Origin: Dryomyza anilis
Taxonomy: Eukaryota > Arthropoda > Insecta > Diptera > Dryomyzidae
NCBI GenBank assembly: GCA_951804985.1
Contig: OX638133.1
Span: 76,514,367 to 76,578,366 of the forward strand
DNA: 64,000 nt
Direction of reading: 5' to 3'
The notes beneath the pieces were generated by a model. That model was not told the DNA's origin, made no database searches, and saw only the letters and a program-made list of their open reading frames with translations. Below, piece after piece: positions 12,712 through 23,603 of this stretch. Within the stretch, counting starts at the first letter, position 1; every line of letters begins with the position of its first letter. The position numbers and the translations under genes are program-made.

Positions 12712-12935
12712 ACACTTGTTCTTTAAATTTTGGAAAGAAAACAGCAATAATATTTTTATATGTAAGACATAAACATCTGCATTATCAATAATAATTACTT
12801 TTTGTTACTTTTTTGATAACTAAGTAGATCTATTTCTCAAAATCCAGAATGTTTCCGTTTAGCAGTATATCATTCTGTATATTTCTTGATTCCTTCTGGA
12901 ATTTAGATTTTAGAAAAAAAAACACGTTTGTGTCT
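12712..12935 (-). repeat. Dispersed repeat, copy 2 of an inverted pair
   Basis: Inverted homologue of 7,918-8,112 (see that entry). It abuts the end of the MITE-like element at 12,707 and ends near 12,935 with aacacgtttgtgt. Confidence 0.7.
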
Positions 12936-13004
12936 TTTTCAACTTTTCTGATCTATAGTGAGCGATCGAAAAATAAAAAGTCTCATCTAATTTTGAATCA
13001 CCCT

Positions 13005-13075
13005 AAGATATAGTGGTGATTTTCGTATGGTGACTTTGCTGTGGCGAATTTTAGTGTGGTGAGTTTTTAGTGTTG
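13005..13075 (-). repeat. Short minisatellite remnant
   Basis: Phrases gtgttgaatttta and gtggtgagttttagtg, complementary to the 15-bp unit at 15.3 kb, occur about four times. A fragment of the Helitron-like family or its minisatellite. Confidence 0.55.
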
Positions 13076-14150
13076 AATTTAATAGATGAATTCTATTTAT
13101 TAAATTATAGTTTTGGGAATACTAACACTAAAAAAAATAAAATACAAAAATGAAATCACATGCACTCTATCGCTACTACTCAATGCAAACATACAACACG
13201 TATGCAAAACGTGATCAATTCACCAACAAAACTACCAAAATTCACACATCTCTACGACTTCATTTCCTGTACAATGCAAATGCCAAAAATCTGAAAATAC
13301 AGCCAAACAAAAAATAAAATAGAAATTCTATTGAACATTCGTAGTTGCCTCGTCGTTCAGCGCACGTAAATATTTTTACATTTTGCGCCAGATTTGATGC
13401 TGCAGCAGCCGTTGCAGCGGCAACGACAAAGTTTATAACAAAATTCTTATAATTTCCAAACAGCAAATTGTCGACATTTTTATTGCCAATACAGAATATT
13501 TGATTTTGAATTTTAGCTTTTTGGCATGTCTGAGTTGACGCTGCTATTGCTATTGCTGCGTGAGCAATTTGCACAATGTTGGCAACCAGCAAAAAAATAA
13601 TAATAATAAAAATAATACTATAATAACGCTGAAAGAAATTTCCTACATATGAACGAAGAAACGTACGTTGCAACGTAACGGTAACGCAATGAAAAATCTA
13701 TTTTCTTTGACAGTTTTTTTCTATAGTATAAACTACAACAAATAGAAATAGAAATTCACATAAATACACAGAAACGTGTCTTTCATAACTGCAACACGCG
13801 CCATTTTGTATGCGCTACAACTTTGTATACTTTTTGGCGTTGTCAAATTTCATTGCATATTTTGTGCCACCAACAAGGTGCAAATGTCAAACAGCCATCG
13901 CTACCTAGGTATGTTTTAAATTTTAACATTATTTAAATGTGTGCTCGATTTTTTTGCAGACAAAATTATTGTAATAATAATAATATTTTGCATTATGAAT
14001 GTCACAGAAAATGCACACATTGCATACAGCATTACAACATTTGCCAACTTGAGACATTGCATTGATTTCCATAGAAGTACTTGTCATTTTCTAATTTCTA
14101 AATATTCCTTCTATTGTATAAATTGTAAATTATTATATACGAATTTCTAA
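13076..14150. other. Host-like, apparently single-copy region
   Basis: Less AT-rich, with gca/gcc and ttgc runs (for example around 13,400 and 13,550). It has the texture of fly intergenic or intronic DNA and no repeat match elsewhere in the window. An uninterrupted 137-codon frame on the minus strand (13,260-13,673) encodes a hydrophobic N-terminal segment and an alanine run. It has no recognisable domain and I do not call it a gene. Confidence 0.4.
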
Positions 14151-14882
14151 AGTCTCATTGGCAATACATACATATATTGCACAAAATCCAATCTTACATT
14201 GCAACTGAAAATAATAATTTATATTTAATCGATAGCAATTTTTCTTAATTAAAAAATTAACCGGTAAAATACGCAGCAAACAAAAATCATTCTATTTTTA
14301 ATAAATTTTCCGAACCTTTTTCAAGCATTTGTATTTATATGATTTAATTTTACACACAATGCAAAATTCGTTTTCTACATATTAAATAAAATGTAGTCAC
14401 AGAAAAAAATATTCGACGTAAATATAGCAACTGAGATTAATTGTATCAATGATTATTTCATTCAATATTTTTAATTAATTGAATATTAATATTAATTGAA
14501 TATTTAATAGTATATATCAAATCCTATCTGGATTAGTGTATATGCTAAAGTATAATAACTTGAAATTTCATGCCCTAAAAAAAAGTAATTTAAAAAATTC
14601 AAAATTTGTGTTGATTTATTATAAGTGTTCGAGCTAAATTAAAAGAAGGTATTTTGAAGGCAGTATATCTAAAAATTTTCGCATGGATCCTAGAGAAGCT
14701 AAAAATACGAATTTGTAGCGGTCATTCTGATTTTCTCTATAATAGGACTGATAATTTTGGTGCCTATGTTGTTTTTTTTTAAACCTTTGCTTTTTTTATA
14801 TCTTATCTTCGTTTTTTATTATATTTACTATACATATATTTTTTTTCGTTACTATGTAACGTTGCAATTTTTTCGACATCTA
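14151..14882. other. AT-rich stretch, nothing recognised
   Basis: No coding signature; T-rich from 14,760 to 14,880 just before the Helitron-like element. Confidence 0.5.
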
Positions 14883-14911
14883 TCTATATATATAAAACTC
14901 TTGGTCCGTCA

Positions 14912-14945
<34 letters not shown>

Positions 14946-15815
14946 TCCAGCATTACGTCTAAACCGCTGAACCGATTTAACTGAAATATTGCACCAGGAT
15001 ACTATGGAGTCCGGAGGGTGTCATAGGCTATATATGGGCGGGATTAGACAAAGGGGCGTGGCACCTCCCATACAACCTAAACTTTCAAAACGACATAACT
15101 CGGCACATACACAAGAAAAGAAGATGAAATAAAAAACTCAAATACAAAAAAAAAACAAAAGCAAAAACACAAAAACAAAAACAAAAGCAAAAGCAAAAAT
15201 CAAATACAAAATCAAAAGTAAAAGCACAAAACTTAAGCTATAACTCAAAAACAACAGAAAAATAAAAAAAGGATAGAAAACAAAAACAAAATCAACTACA
15301 CTAAAATTCACCACACCAAAACTCACCACACTAAAATTCACCACACTAAAATTCAACACACTAAAACTCACCACACTAAATTTCACCACACTAAAACTCA
15401 CCACACTAAAATTCACCACACTAAAACTCACCACAGCAAAACTCACCACACTAAAATTCACCACACTCAATTTTACCCACTTAAACTGACCACACTAAAA
15501 TTCACCGCACTTAAATTGAATACACTAAAACACAACAATAAAATTCACTGCACTTAAACTCACCACACTAAATTTCACCACACTAAAACCCACCACACTA
15601 AAACTCACCTCATTAAAAGTAACCGCAATAAAACTTCTACTGGGAAAAGCTCTACGGGGAAGAATTCTTCGGGAAAGAATTCTACGGGGAAGCACAGTCT
15701 GAGAAGGAATTGTATATGAGAACAGTTGTTTTAGCGGAGAATTAGTTTGGTTTTGGTTACTACATTTATAAAACCAATAAAAAATACGGTCCTGATATAA
15801 ATAAATAAAGTTTTG
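14883..15815 (+). mobile_element. Non-autonomous Helitron-like element with internal minisatellite
   Basis: It starts TCTATATATATAAAAC, the kind of 5' end known from insect Helitrons (TC start). A (GTCT)n tract follows at about 14,907-14,943, then an 'aaaccgctgaaccgattt' phrase, an A/C-rich tract, a 15-bp minisatellite (15,296-15,615) and a second short repeat (gaagaattctacgggg, 15,650-15,700). The 3' part shares the 'ggagaatta-ttttggttac' phrase with copies ending near 26,726 and 46,177. Here the final CTAG end is eroded. No Rep/helicase coding is present, so it would depend on an autonomous partner. Confidence 0.65.
15296..15615 (+). repeat. 15-bp minisatellite
   Basis: About 20 tandem copies of cacactaaaactcac, with a/t variation at one position (aaaattcac/aaaactcac). 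Strand composition is extremely purine/C-skewed. It lies inside the Helitron-like element, and shorter arrays of the same unit lie at 26,475-26,570, 45,930-46,035 and, inverted, at 11.3-11.8 kb. Confidence 0.9.
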
Positions 15816-16384
15816 TGATTTTTATTTTCACATTTTTGTCTTCGGTATTTTTTAATTTCGATATTTTAAATTTTGACTTATCGTACCAGATCCTGCCAAA
15901 ATATGTAAAAATGTTTTTCCGATTTACGTATATTTTAATATCGGCTTAAGTTCATCATTTAAAAAGTGTTCTTTTCCATAAGTATTTTTTAAATCCACAA
16001 AGTTTTGATAGATAAAAATAATTATATGTATTTTATTTAATTATGTTTAAATTACAATCATAATTATAATCTTTGTAACCCGAATTTTATAGTAGAAATT
16101 AAATATTTAATGTTCAATAGCTAATGTATTTTTGTGACTAACATCGAACATTCGTCATTAAAAAGTATTTTTTTCTATTAAAATTGATACATTTGATTCC
16201 TTTTAAACGTTAAAATTTTTAATTTAGAAAAAGTCGTTTAGAAATTAAAACCCGAAACCGGTTTTTTGAAAGGGACGATTTTTTGACATCCCTAATAATA
16301 TATAAATAATAAAACAAATAAATAAAAATAACAAATTTAAAAAATAAACATTTTTCATCGGGTGTGTTCATTTGCTCTAATTTT
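15816..16384. other. AT-rich stretch, nothing recognised
   Basis: No coding or repeat signature. Confidence 0.5.
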
Positions 16385-16515
16385 TGACCAATTAATTTAT
16401 TAATTAATATAATTAAATCTTTAATCAATATAATTAAATGTCGTATTGGCGACGAAACAATTAAAAACTAATTGTATTGATATTTTTTGCTATATTTACA
16501 CATATTTTTTTTTGT
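16385..16515 (+). repeat. Fragment of dispersed repeat shared with 46.2 kb
   Basis: The phrases 'ccaattaatttattaattaat' and 'aattgtattgatatttttt-gctatatttac' match 46,185-46,420 and 38,950-39,145 in order. The middle is missing here. Family unknown. Confidence 0.5.
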
Positions 16516-16527
16516 GTATGTCTTTTT

Positions 16528-17978
16528 ATACCCTACACCTATGAGGTACAGGGTATATTAACTTTGTGCATATATTGTAACGCCCCTTAGGAGGCGTGTC
16601 CGGTATGGAAAAGTATATATATTCTTGATCAGCATCACTATCCGAGTCCGTTTAGCCATGTCCGTCTGTCTGTCTGTCTGTCTGTCCGTCTTGCTGTCTT
16701 GCTGTCTTGCTGTCTTGCTGTCTTGCTGTCCGAATACAGAATAACTTGAGAAATACTGATCAGAATGCGATGAAATTTCGTCTCAATATATTTTAGCCAA
16801 AAGTAGCAACTGAGTTTGAAAATGAGCAAAATCGGTCAACGGACACGCCCACCTCCCATACAAGTCACTTTTATATAACTCTTTCGAAACTAATATTTCG
16901 AAAAGTATTCAAGGTATAGTTATAAAATTTAAAACGTATTGTTAGAATTTACCTAAAAATATGTGGTCCAAAAATGGGCGTGATCCGCCTACTTTTTTTT
17001 TTCATTATATCCCGGGTTTTCATAGTAAAAATTTGATCCGTAAATTATTAAAATCAAATCTATGAAATATTAGCCTTTCAAAATTTTAAATATAGGCGTG
17101 GTCCGCCCAATTATATTTTTCATTTTTATACCCTACACCTATGAGGTACAGGGTATATTAACTTTGTGCATATATTGTAACGCCCCTTAGGAGGCGTGTC
17201 CGGTATGGAAAAGTATATATATTCTTGATCAGCATCACTATCCGAGTCCGTTTAGCCATGTCCGTCTGTCTGTCTGTCTGTCTGTCCGTCTTGCTGTCTT
17301 GCTGTCTTGCTGTCTTGCTGTCTTGCTGTCCGAATACAGAATAACTTGAGAAATACTGATCAGAATGCGATGAAATTTCGTCTCAATATATTTTAGCCAA
17401 AAGTAGGAACTGAGTTTGAAAATGAGCAAAATCGGTCAACGGACACGCCCACCTCCCATACAAGTCACTTTTATATAACTCTTTCGAAACTAATATTTCG
17501 AAAAGTATTCAAGGTATAGTTATAAAATTTAAAACGTATTGTTAGAATTTACCTAAAAATATGTGGTCCAAAAATGGGCGTGATCCGCCTACTTTTTTTT
17601 TTCATTATATCCCGGGTTTTCATAGTAAAAATTTGATCCGTAAATTATTAAAATCAAATCTATGAAATATTAGCCTTTCAAAATTTTAAATATAGGCGTG
17701 GTCCGCCCAATTATATTTTTCATTTTTTTTTTTAGTTTTTTATACTTTATATAATTTTTTTAATTTATGGGGATATAAGACGTAAATTTCTGATATATGA
17801 ATAATATTCTGAGGTTCAGCATAATTAAAAATTTAAAATTAAGGTATACAATTAAATATTCCGCATTAATATCTCCACCAAAGGTGTAGGGTATTCCATA
17901 GTCGGGCCCGACCGACTATAAAAATCCGCCCCATGTGACCGAACTTACCCATGTGACCTAACTTTCCCAACTCGTTTC
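16528..17978 (+). mobile_element. mini-me/DINE-1-like element A with 600-bp tandem duplication
   Basis: The left end folds as nested hairpins (ATACCCT, ACCT, loop, AGGT, AGGGTAT). The core reads attcttgatcagcatcac, then tttagccatgtccgtctg, then (GTCT)n and (CTTGCTGT)n. The right end carries another hairpin (ATAGTCGG/CCGACTAT) and closes with cccaactcgttt. The core is that of fly mini-me/DINE-1 elements, which are considered Helitron/Helentron-derived and non-autonomous. The first 600 bp occur twice in tandem, at 16,528-17,127 and 17,128-17,727, with a single difference (C at 16,807, G at 17,407). Confidence 0.85.
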
Positions 17979-18752
17979 TACATGCGTTTAATCATCAGTA
18001 CTGATGCTGATATATGTTACATATTTAGTTATGCTTCAATCTTTATCATCAGTATATTTGTTAAACACATTTGAACGAGTATATTTTTAAGATAATACAT
18101 ACGTCTTATAACATTTAACTATATTCTGAATGAAGTAAAAATAAATGGATATCTATTTCTTACATTTCTTATGAAGTTCTAACTACAAAATATATTAAAA
18201 AATATTTTTTTTTAATTTTAATATATAGAAAATAAAAATAATAAATAGAAAAAGTAGTAAAAATTGATTTATATTGTAAATTAATATTATAATTTGCGAG
18301 TAGTTTAAAAACCACATAAAAACGTTTGAATTTCAATGCTTTTTACTCTGCTTTTTTAAGTATCTTAGGGAAATTATTAATTTATTGTTTTAAATATTCT
18401 AAGAAATGTGAGAGACAATCAAAACGCGACAATCAAAAACAATTTTCTTCATAAATAATTTACAGCATTTAACACCGATTCTATTTTCTGAAGCCGTTAA
18501 ATAAAATATTTCTGAATATTAAATAATGCGCACGTGTCATAACAGCATACATTTTTTTATTAGAAAAAAATAAAAAGAAAATAGACTAACTGCAAATAGA
18601 AATTTAAAACGCAAAAAAAAATCACAAGGTGTATTTTTAAGTTCAGGAAATGCAGACAAGTGAATATGTGAAATGGTGAATAGGAAAATAAATTGTGTAA
18701 AAAGGAATATTTATTGTACACTGTAAAATTAATTATTATGAACATATAAAAA
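17979..18752. other. Spacer between inverted mini-me elements
   Basis: 774 bp of AT-rich DNA with a 'catcagtactgatgctgata' partial palindrome near 17,993. No open frame with recognisable content. The flanking elements face it with the same end (aaacgagttggg). Confidence 0.5.
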
Positions 18753-19308
18753 AACGAGTTGGGAAAGTTTGGTCACATGGGTAAGTTTCGGTCACATGGG
18801 GCGGATTTTTATAGTCGGTCGGGCCCGACTATGGAATACCCTACACCTTTGGTGGGGATATTAACCCTCAGAATATTATTCATATATCAGAAATTTACGT
18901 CTTATATCCCCATAAATTAAAAAATTTATATAAAGTATAAAAAACTAAAAAAAAAAATTGAAAAATATAATTGGGCGGACCACGCCTATATTTAAAATTT
19001 TGAAAGGATAATATTTCATAGATTTGTTTTTAATAATTTACGGATCAAATTTCCACTATGAAAACCCGGTTCCTACTTTCAAACTCAGTTCCTACTTTTG
19101 GCTAAAATATATTGAGTCGAAATTTCATCGCATTCTGATAAGTATTTCTATAGTTATTCTGTATTCGGACGGACATGGCTAAACGGACTAGGGTAGTGAT
19201 GCTGATCAAGAATATATATACTTTTCCATACCGGACACGCCTCCTAAGGGGCGTTACAATATATGCACAAAGTTAATATACCCTGTACCTCATAGGTGTA
19301 GGGTATAA
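18753..19308 (-). mobile_element. mini-me/DINE-1-like element B, internally deleted
   Basis: Inverted relative to element A, from aaacgagttggg to gtagggtata. It lacks the stretch between the cccgg site and 'ttcctactttt' and has lost most of the microsatellite (cggacggacatgg only). Confidence 0.85.
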
Positions 19309-19827
19309 CAATACAATATGAAAATATGTTTAAAAATTAAATATATTGTTATGAAAAGTAAGTCTTTAGAAAACTGTTTGTTCTTCAAGTTCGAAATACT
19401 GCATACTATGTTCTGTAGAATCTGCCTTTAAAATTCTACATCATCCTGAGACAAAATTTCTGGCATTTTTCATGAATATTTCGGGCATATTTTCAGCAAA
19501 CAGATGGATAAATGGAATATTTTGGAATTTGTATAGCATGTTTGTAAAATTTTGCGATATTTGAATGGAAGATTCGCGGCATATTTTGGGAACGGGCCTT
19601 AAACAAACAGCTTGTGATACAAACTCCGTCTTTGTTTCGATCAAATGTTTCTTAACTGTCTCGATCCTGCCAAAAATTATGTGTGGGGATTTTGCGATAT
19701 GCTATATGCGATACCTAAAATTTTCCATCTATGTATTTGCCGAATATTCCCAAAATATTCCGGAAAGAGTGTAACTAATAACTTTATGAATTATTAATTT
19801 TAATAACTGCAGCATGTTTACAATTTG
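19309..19827. other. Unassigned, possible weak foldback
   Basis: Phrases such as 'ggaatattttgg' and 'ttttgcgatat' at 19,480-19,600 recur inverted at 19,690-19,765, suggesting an eroded inverted-repeat element. No coding signature. Confidence 0.35.
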
Positions 19828-20026
19828 AATCGACATTATACGCTCACGCGATGTACTCGCTATTTTTAAATACCAACTGAATTGCATTAGATTGCTTTTA
19901 TACTGCAGAGCTGGCTTCTAGAAGTCTCTAGAAATTTCTACACTTCACTAAAATACGTATTACTCATAAGATATCTGCATGAGTTAAGATTTAGTGTATT
20001 GATATCCAATTTCATTTTCACGTGTG
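19828..20026 (+). repeat. Dispersed repeat with HSE-like triplets, copy 1
   Basis: Aligns with 22,666-22,866 in the same orientation. Shared phrases include 'gatgtactcg', 'ttctagaagt', 'cttctaca' / 'tttctacac', 'acgtattactcataagatat' and 'catatttcattttcac'-type sequence. Within it, ttctagaagtctctagaa and atttctac make alternating TTC/GAA triplets like heat-shock elements. Function is not shown. Confidence 0.65.
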
Positions 20027-20038
20027 CGAAATGGTTTT

Positions 20039-20185
20039 ATTTTGCATTAAGGCCGGCCTTAGCAGCCCGGGTTCGAATCCCGTCGCTCTTGGTGTTATAA
20101 CCACAAAACCTAGGGAATAGATTTCACAGTACAATCGATATAGTTTCCTGAGTGTTGTGGATCTTAGAAGTTATACCAAAAAAAA
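20039..20185 (+). mobile_element. Truncated tRNA-derived SINE with poly(A) tail
   Basis: It carries a perfect B box (gggttcgaatccc, from about 20,069) but no A box, then an unrelated body and an A tail at about 20,178-20,188. The 10-bp direct repeat aaatggtttt at 20,029-20,038 and 20,186-20,195 is a clean target-site duplication; its AAA overlaps the A tail. The family is different from the (ATT)n-tailed SINEs of this window. Confidence 0.8.
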
Positions 20186-20195
20186 AAATGGTTTT

Positions 20196-20653
20196 GTTCT
20201 TACTGAAGATCTACAAGTTTAGAATATTTTTTAATTAAAATATTTCCCGTGTATCGAAATAAATATTACCGTGCAGTTTGTCTGCCTGTTACTCTCACGA
20301 TGTCAACAAGTTCAGGTTGACATTTGTTGCCGCATTTCACAACGTCATTGTTCCACTAGTGAGTTTTTTTCATATAGTTTATGTTTTCTTTTTGCATAAC
20401 CGTTTATTTTTCTTTCTTCTTATTTTTACCGTATTCTTATGTCCTGATGTTCTTTATTGTCTGGCGACGGAAATATTTGAAATATGTTTTCTTGGAAATG
20501 GAAATAGCTAATAAAAACTCTTTTAGTATGAATGAGGTACATTTTATGATAAAATGCTTAATATGAAACACTTTAATAAATAAATGGAATAAAGTTTATG
20601 TTATATTGTACTAATTAAACTTATTAAATCTATAAACATTTTATATAAAATGA
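20196..20653. other. Unassigned AT-rich stretch
   Basis: No recognisable gene or repeat. Open frames are hydrophobic and lack motifs. Confidence 0.45.
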
Positions 20654-21151
20654 ACGGACTACATTTGGGAAGGCGCCTCAAAATCCTCGTTGGAGTTCCT
20701 GAACCGAATCCAACAACGTGCTATAAATTTAATAGGGAATGAAAATATTTCATCGTCTATTCGTTCTTTTGAGCACCGAAGTACCGTTGGGTGTGTAAGC
20801 CTGTTTTATAGGTATTACAACGGTAAGTGCTCGATGGAAATACATGGCCTGATTCCATCAGGTGATGTGTTCTCTCGTTCTACTCGGGCGTCAAACCAAG
20901 CCCACCCCTTTGTAGTCCACTCGGCTCTCAACAGAACCACGCATTGTAGAGAGAATTCGTTCTTCAGTCGCGCGATACGTTTGTGGAACAATCTCCCTGC
21001 GTCCGTTTTTCCCGACATTTTTGATATTGGCAAGTTCAAAACAAACATTCACCGACACTACTCTATCTTTCCCCCTCCTTTTAACCTATCATCCCTTCTT
21101 ACGATCAACACTGTGCTTTGCATGAATAGGCATCCCCCGAGCGTTGGTTAA
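20654..21151 (+). pseudogene. 5'-truncated non-LTR retrotransposon, C-terminal end of RT ORF
   Basis: An open frame of about 165 codons follows a stop at 20,651-20,653 and runs to TAA at 21,149. It encodes the C-terminal part of an insect non-LTR retrotransposon reverse transcriptase polyprotein: SSLEFLNRIQQRAINLI, then a 'SLFYRYYNGKCS' region, an arginine/histidine-rich stretch, then SRAIRLWNNLPASVFPD. These blocks are typical of jockey/CR1-like ORF2 ends downstream of the palm domain. The catalytic core is absent. There is no in-frame stop, so the copy is relatively young despite 5' truncation, the usual outcome of incomplete target-primed reverse transcription. An A-rich tail follows at 21,161-21,173. 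It cannot encode an active enzyme. The exact clade is uncertain. Confidence 0.85.
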
Positions 21152-21369
21152 TTTGTTAATAAAAAAAAAAAAATTTATTACAAAACATTTCATTAAGTTT
21201 TTTCATTATATTGGTAAGGCAATTTCAATAGTTTTCCGTTTAATAAAAAAATTATTAGGCTTATTTTTATTAATCGTAAATCCTTATCTTAGTAAAAAAA
21301 TGTAGTAGGATCAGTTTTGGAACTTGAATTTTATAGTTGACATTGTCTACCGTTATTTTTACAATCTAT

Positions 21370-21526
21370 CCCTAGTAGAAATTTTTGACTATTTAGATAA
21401 TGTAAACCCTGGTATGGTAAGCATGATAAAGGCATGCAAAGGCAATGATCATATTTTCTCAATAGGGCTTACCCAACGAAAACCCGATCATTTCCCGATG
21501 GCGCATCGGGACAATTTCTACTAGGG
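21370..21526. mobile_element. 157-bp MITE with CCCTAGTAGAAATT ends
   Basis: Perfect 14-bp terminal inverted repeats at 21,370-21,383 and 21,513-21,526. The inside contains a second small hairpin (cccgatcatttcccgatg-region). Related sequences lie at 50,713-50,838 and, eroded, near 21,570-21,660 and 6.1 kb. No target-site duplication could be assigned. Confidence 0.7.
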
Positions 21527-22665
21527 ATTGGAATTAATTTAAGTTTCTCTGACCGCAACTATGAAATATTTAAATAATATAAATTCTACTCTACTAAGCA
21601 TGAAAAGGAAGGTAATGTTCATCTTTATTCTAATAGGGTTACTGGAAGAAAACCCGATAATATACCCTTTTGTCTGTCAAATGTAAGATAATCATATTCT
21701 ATTTGAATAAGAAATTCGAAATGGTACATTCAAAATAAATTATGCATAAGTACATTCAATTTTGAGATTCATTTAATAAAGGTCAGATTATTGAAATATG
21801 GTATAAAAATAGTACTCAAACCATTTGATTTATTCGAAGAATACTATAACATTAGTTTTAAATTCTTAATAAAATTATTTTCCTGCTATAAAAGAAAAAC
21901 CAGAATTGGAATCTGATAATTTTTAGAAAGTATGATGAATTTTGATTCGCCTCTTTAAATCAGAACTAAAAAATCAACATAATTTCTATTGAAATCTCCG
22001 CCAAAAATAAACTTTTATATTGATTTACAGCATCAACCGCAAATATCAATAGCAACAACTGCACAAATAGCTGCAACATAAATAGCAACATTGTATTTAC
22101 TTAACCAGTACTTGTCTGCATGGCACAATAGTAGCGTCTTTTTCGTTACTACCACCCATTGGACAGACCACCCACTCCAAGTATATCTCGCGAAAATTCA
22201 AATCATCCAAAATGCAAGTAACAAACAATGAGCGCTGTCAAAAACCCAACCATAACACACAAAATCACATTGAATTGCAAACATTTTAGACGATATCGAT
22301 GCGGTGCTATTGAAATTCTATAAAAATCACAAAATACCAAAAACACTTTATTTTCCCACGATAATATGGCAAAAATGAAGTACGAAATGAAGTGGTTTTG
22401 CATTTCAGATCTACAATAATAAATAATAATGAAGTGATGTTACAATGGGATTGTGAAACAAGTGATAAATAAACATTTAGTTAAATAAATTTATTTATTT
22501 TAAAAAAATATAAAATATATTGTTACATAAATTAATACTTTATAAAAGTGTTTAATAAATTTGTATCTGGGGATTCTGTGTAAAATAAAAGCACACTGAC
22601 GTTTGGGTTTAATTATTGTATTTAATTTTATATGCTATAAATTCTAAAAATTGTCATAATTTTAC
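21527..22665. other. Unassigned; partly host-like
   Basis: 21,590-21,665 echoes the preceding MITE (ctactctacta, catgaaaaggaaggtaatgtt, aatagggtta). From 22,020 to 22,400 the sequence is less AT-rich, with 'agcaac/tgcaac' repeats, and looks single-copy. No coding signature. Confidence 0.4.
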
Positions 22666-22866
22666 TTGACATTGTTCGCTCATGAGATGTACTCGGTCAT
22701 ATTCAAATTCCAACAAAATTGTTGCGTCTGATCTGCAGCGCTCTTTTATTCTACAGAGTCGGATTCTAGAAGTTTCGGAAAACTTCTACATTTTACTAAT
22801 TTACGTATTGCTCGTAAGATATATCCCTTTGTTCTACAATCACGTTCATATCATTTTCACTAATAG
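22666..22866 (+). repeat. Dispersed repeat with HSE-like triplets, copy 2
   Basis: Homologue of 19,828-20,026. It holds ttctagaagtttcggaa and aacttctac, again alternating TTC and GAA. The phrase 'aatccttg-tgct-acacg' just downstream (22,879) recurs at 23,081, hinting at a tandem structure that continues to about 23,150. Confidence 0.65.
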
Positions 22867-23302
22867 TTACATGTAATAAAAATCCTTGCTGCTTACACGC
22901 CCCTTTCATTTCTTGCACACTGAAGTTTCTTATTGCACTCTCTTTCTCGGTCACTGCATCAGTGCCCTAAACGATCTTCTCTATTTTTTTGGAACATGGC
23001 CTTTGTACGTTGAATTATCTTAAGTCTCAAGACATAACCGTTTCTAAAAATTTCAAAAAACAGCTGTACTTAAAAGAGAATCCTTGATGCTCACACGGTA
23101 TTCTTATCTCTTTCACACTAATGGGTGTTATTACACTAAACTTTGATTGTATTGCGTCTCACTTTTTTTTTTTCTCGCATTTGGAACATAACAGACATTA
23201 TGAAATTATATATAATCCCAGTATGCCATTCGTTTCGAAATCGTTACGAGATAAATGCGAGAAAAAGGAGAAATCACACGATTTCGGACACTTTCTCGTA
23301 CC
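22867..23302. other. Continuation of the HSE-like repeat region
   Basis: Contains two weakly similar blocks (22,879-22,950 and 23,081-23,145) rich in cacactg/ctctttc. Nothing coding is recognised. Confidence 0.4.
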
Positions 23303-23603
23303 GATATCGAGCTTTAAATTGAACCTACAAGGTCGGAAGATATCGATGCGTTTTGTCGGAATTTTCGCGGTACGAGACATTTTTTGAAATCGGAACGATA
23401 TCGATGAAAAAAAGAACAAAAGTCGATATTGCTTCAAAGTTCATCAAAGTTCGATATTGCTTGAAAAAATATTACAATATCGGTGCCATAAATGTTTATT
23501 TATCGTATATTGTCAATGAATTTTAATGTACGAGAAATTAAAAAATTAGAATCGATAAAGCAACGATATCGAACTTTTTTCTCGAAGTTAAATATTCGAT
23601 AAA
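23303..23603. promoter_or_regulatory. Dense cluster of CGATA motifs
   Basis: Thirteen CGATA pentamers on either strand in about 300 bp, many arranged as the palindrome CGATATCG (near 23,302, 23,396 and 23,564) or ATCGAT. In Drosophila such clusters bind BEAF-32 and lie at chromatin boundaries, with DREF recognising the related TATCGATA. Whether that function applies here is inference; the spacing could also be an old tandem repeat. Confidence 0.4.

Noticed and set aside
13260..13673. 137-codon minus-strand frame with hydrophobic start and alanine run
   Set aside because: No domain, no splice context, composition follows local DNA; could be chance in a less AT-rich island.
15138..15470. 110-codon minus-strand frame with V-S-F repeats
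   Set aside because: Translation of the 15-bp minisatellite.
15296..15615. CRISPR-like array
   Set aside because: Units are contiguous 15-mers without unique spacers; a minisatellite in a eukaryotic genome.
16638..17429. Two identical 63-codon minus-strand frames
   Set aside because: They arise from the duplicated mini-me segment and its tetranucleotide repeat (RTDRQTD-type peptide).
20634..21190. aaacattt as target-site duplication of the LINE fragment
   Set aside because: Too short in AT-rich DNA, and the copies do not abut the element ends.
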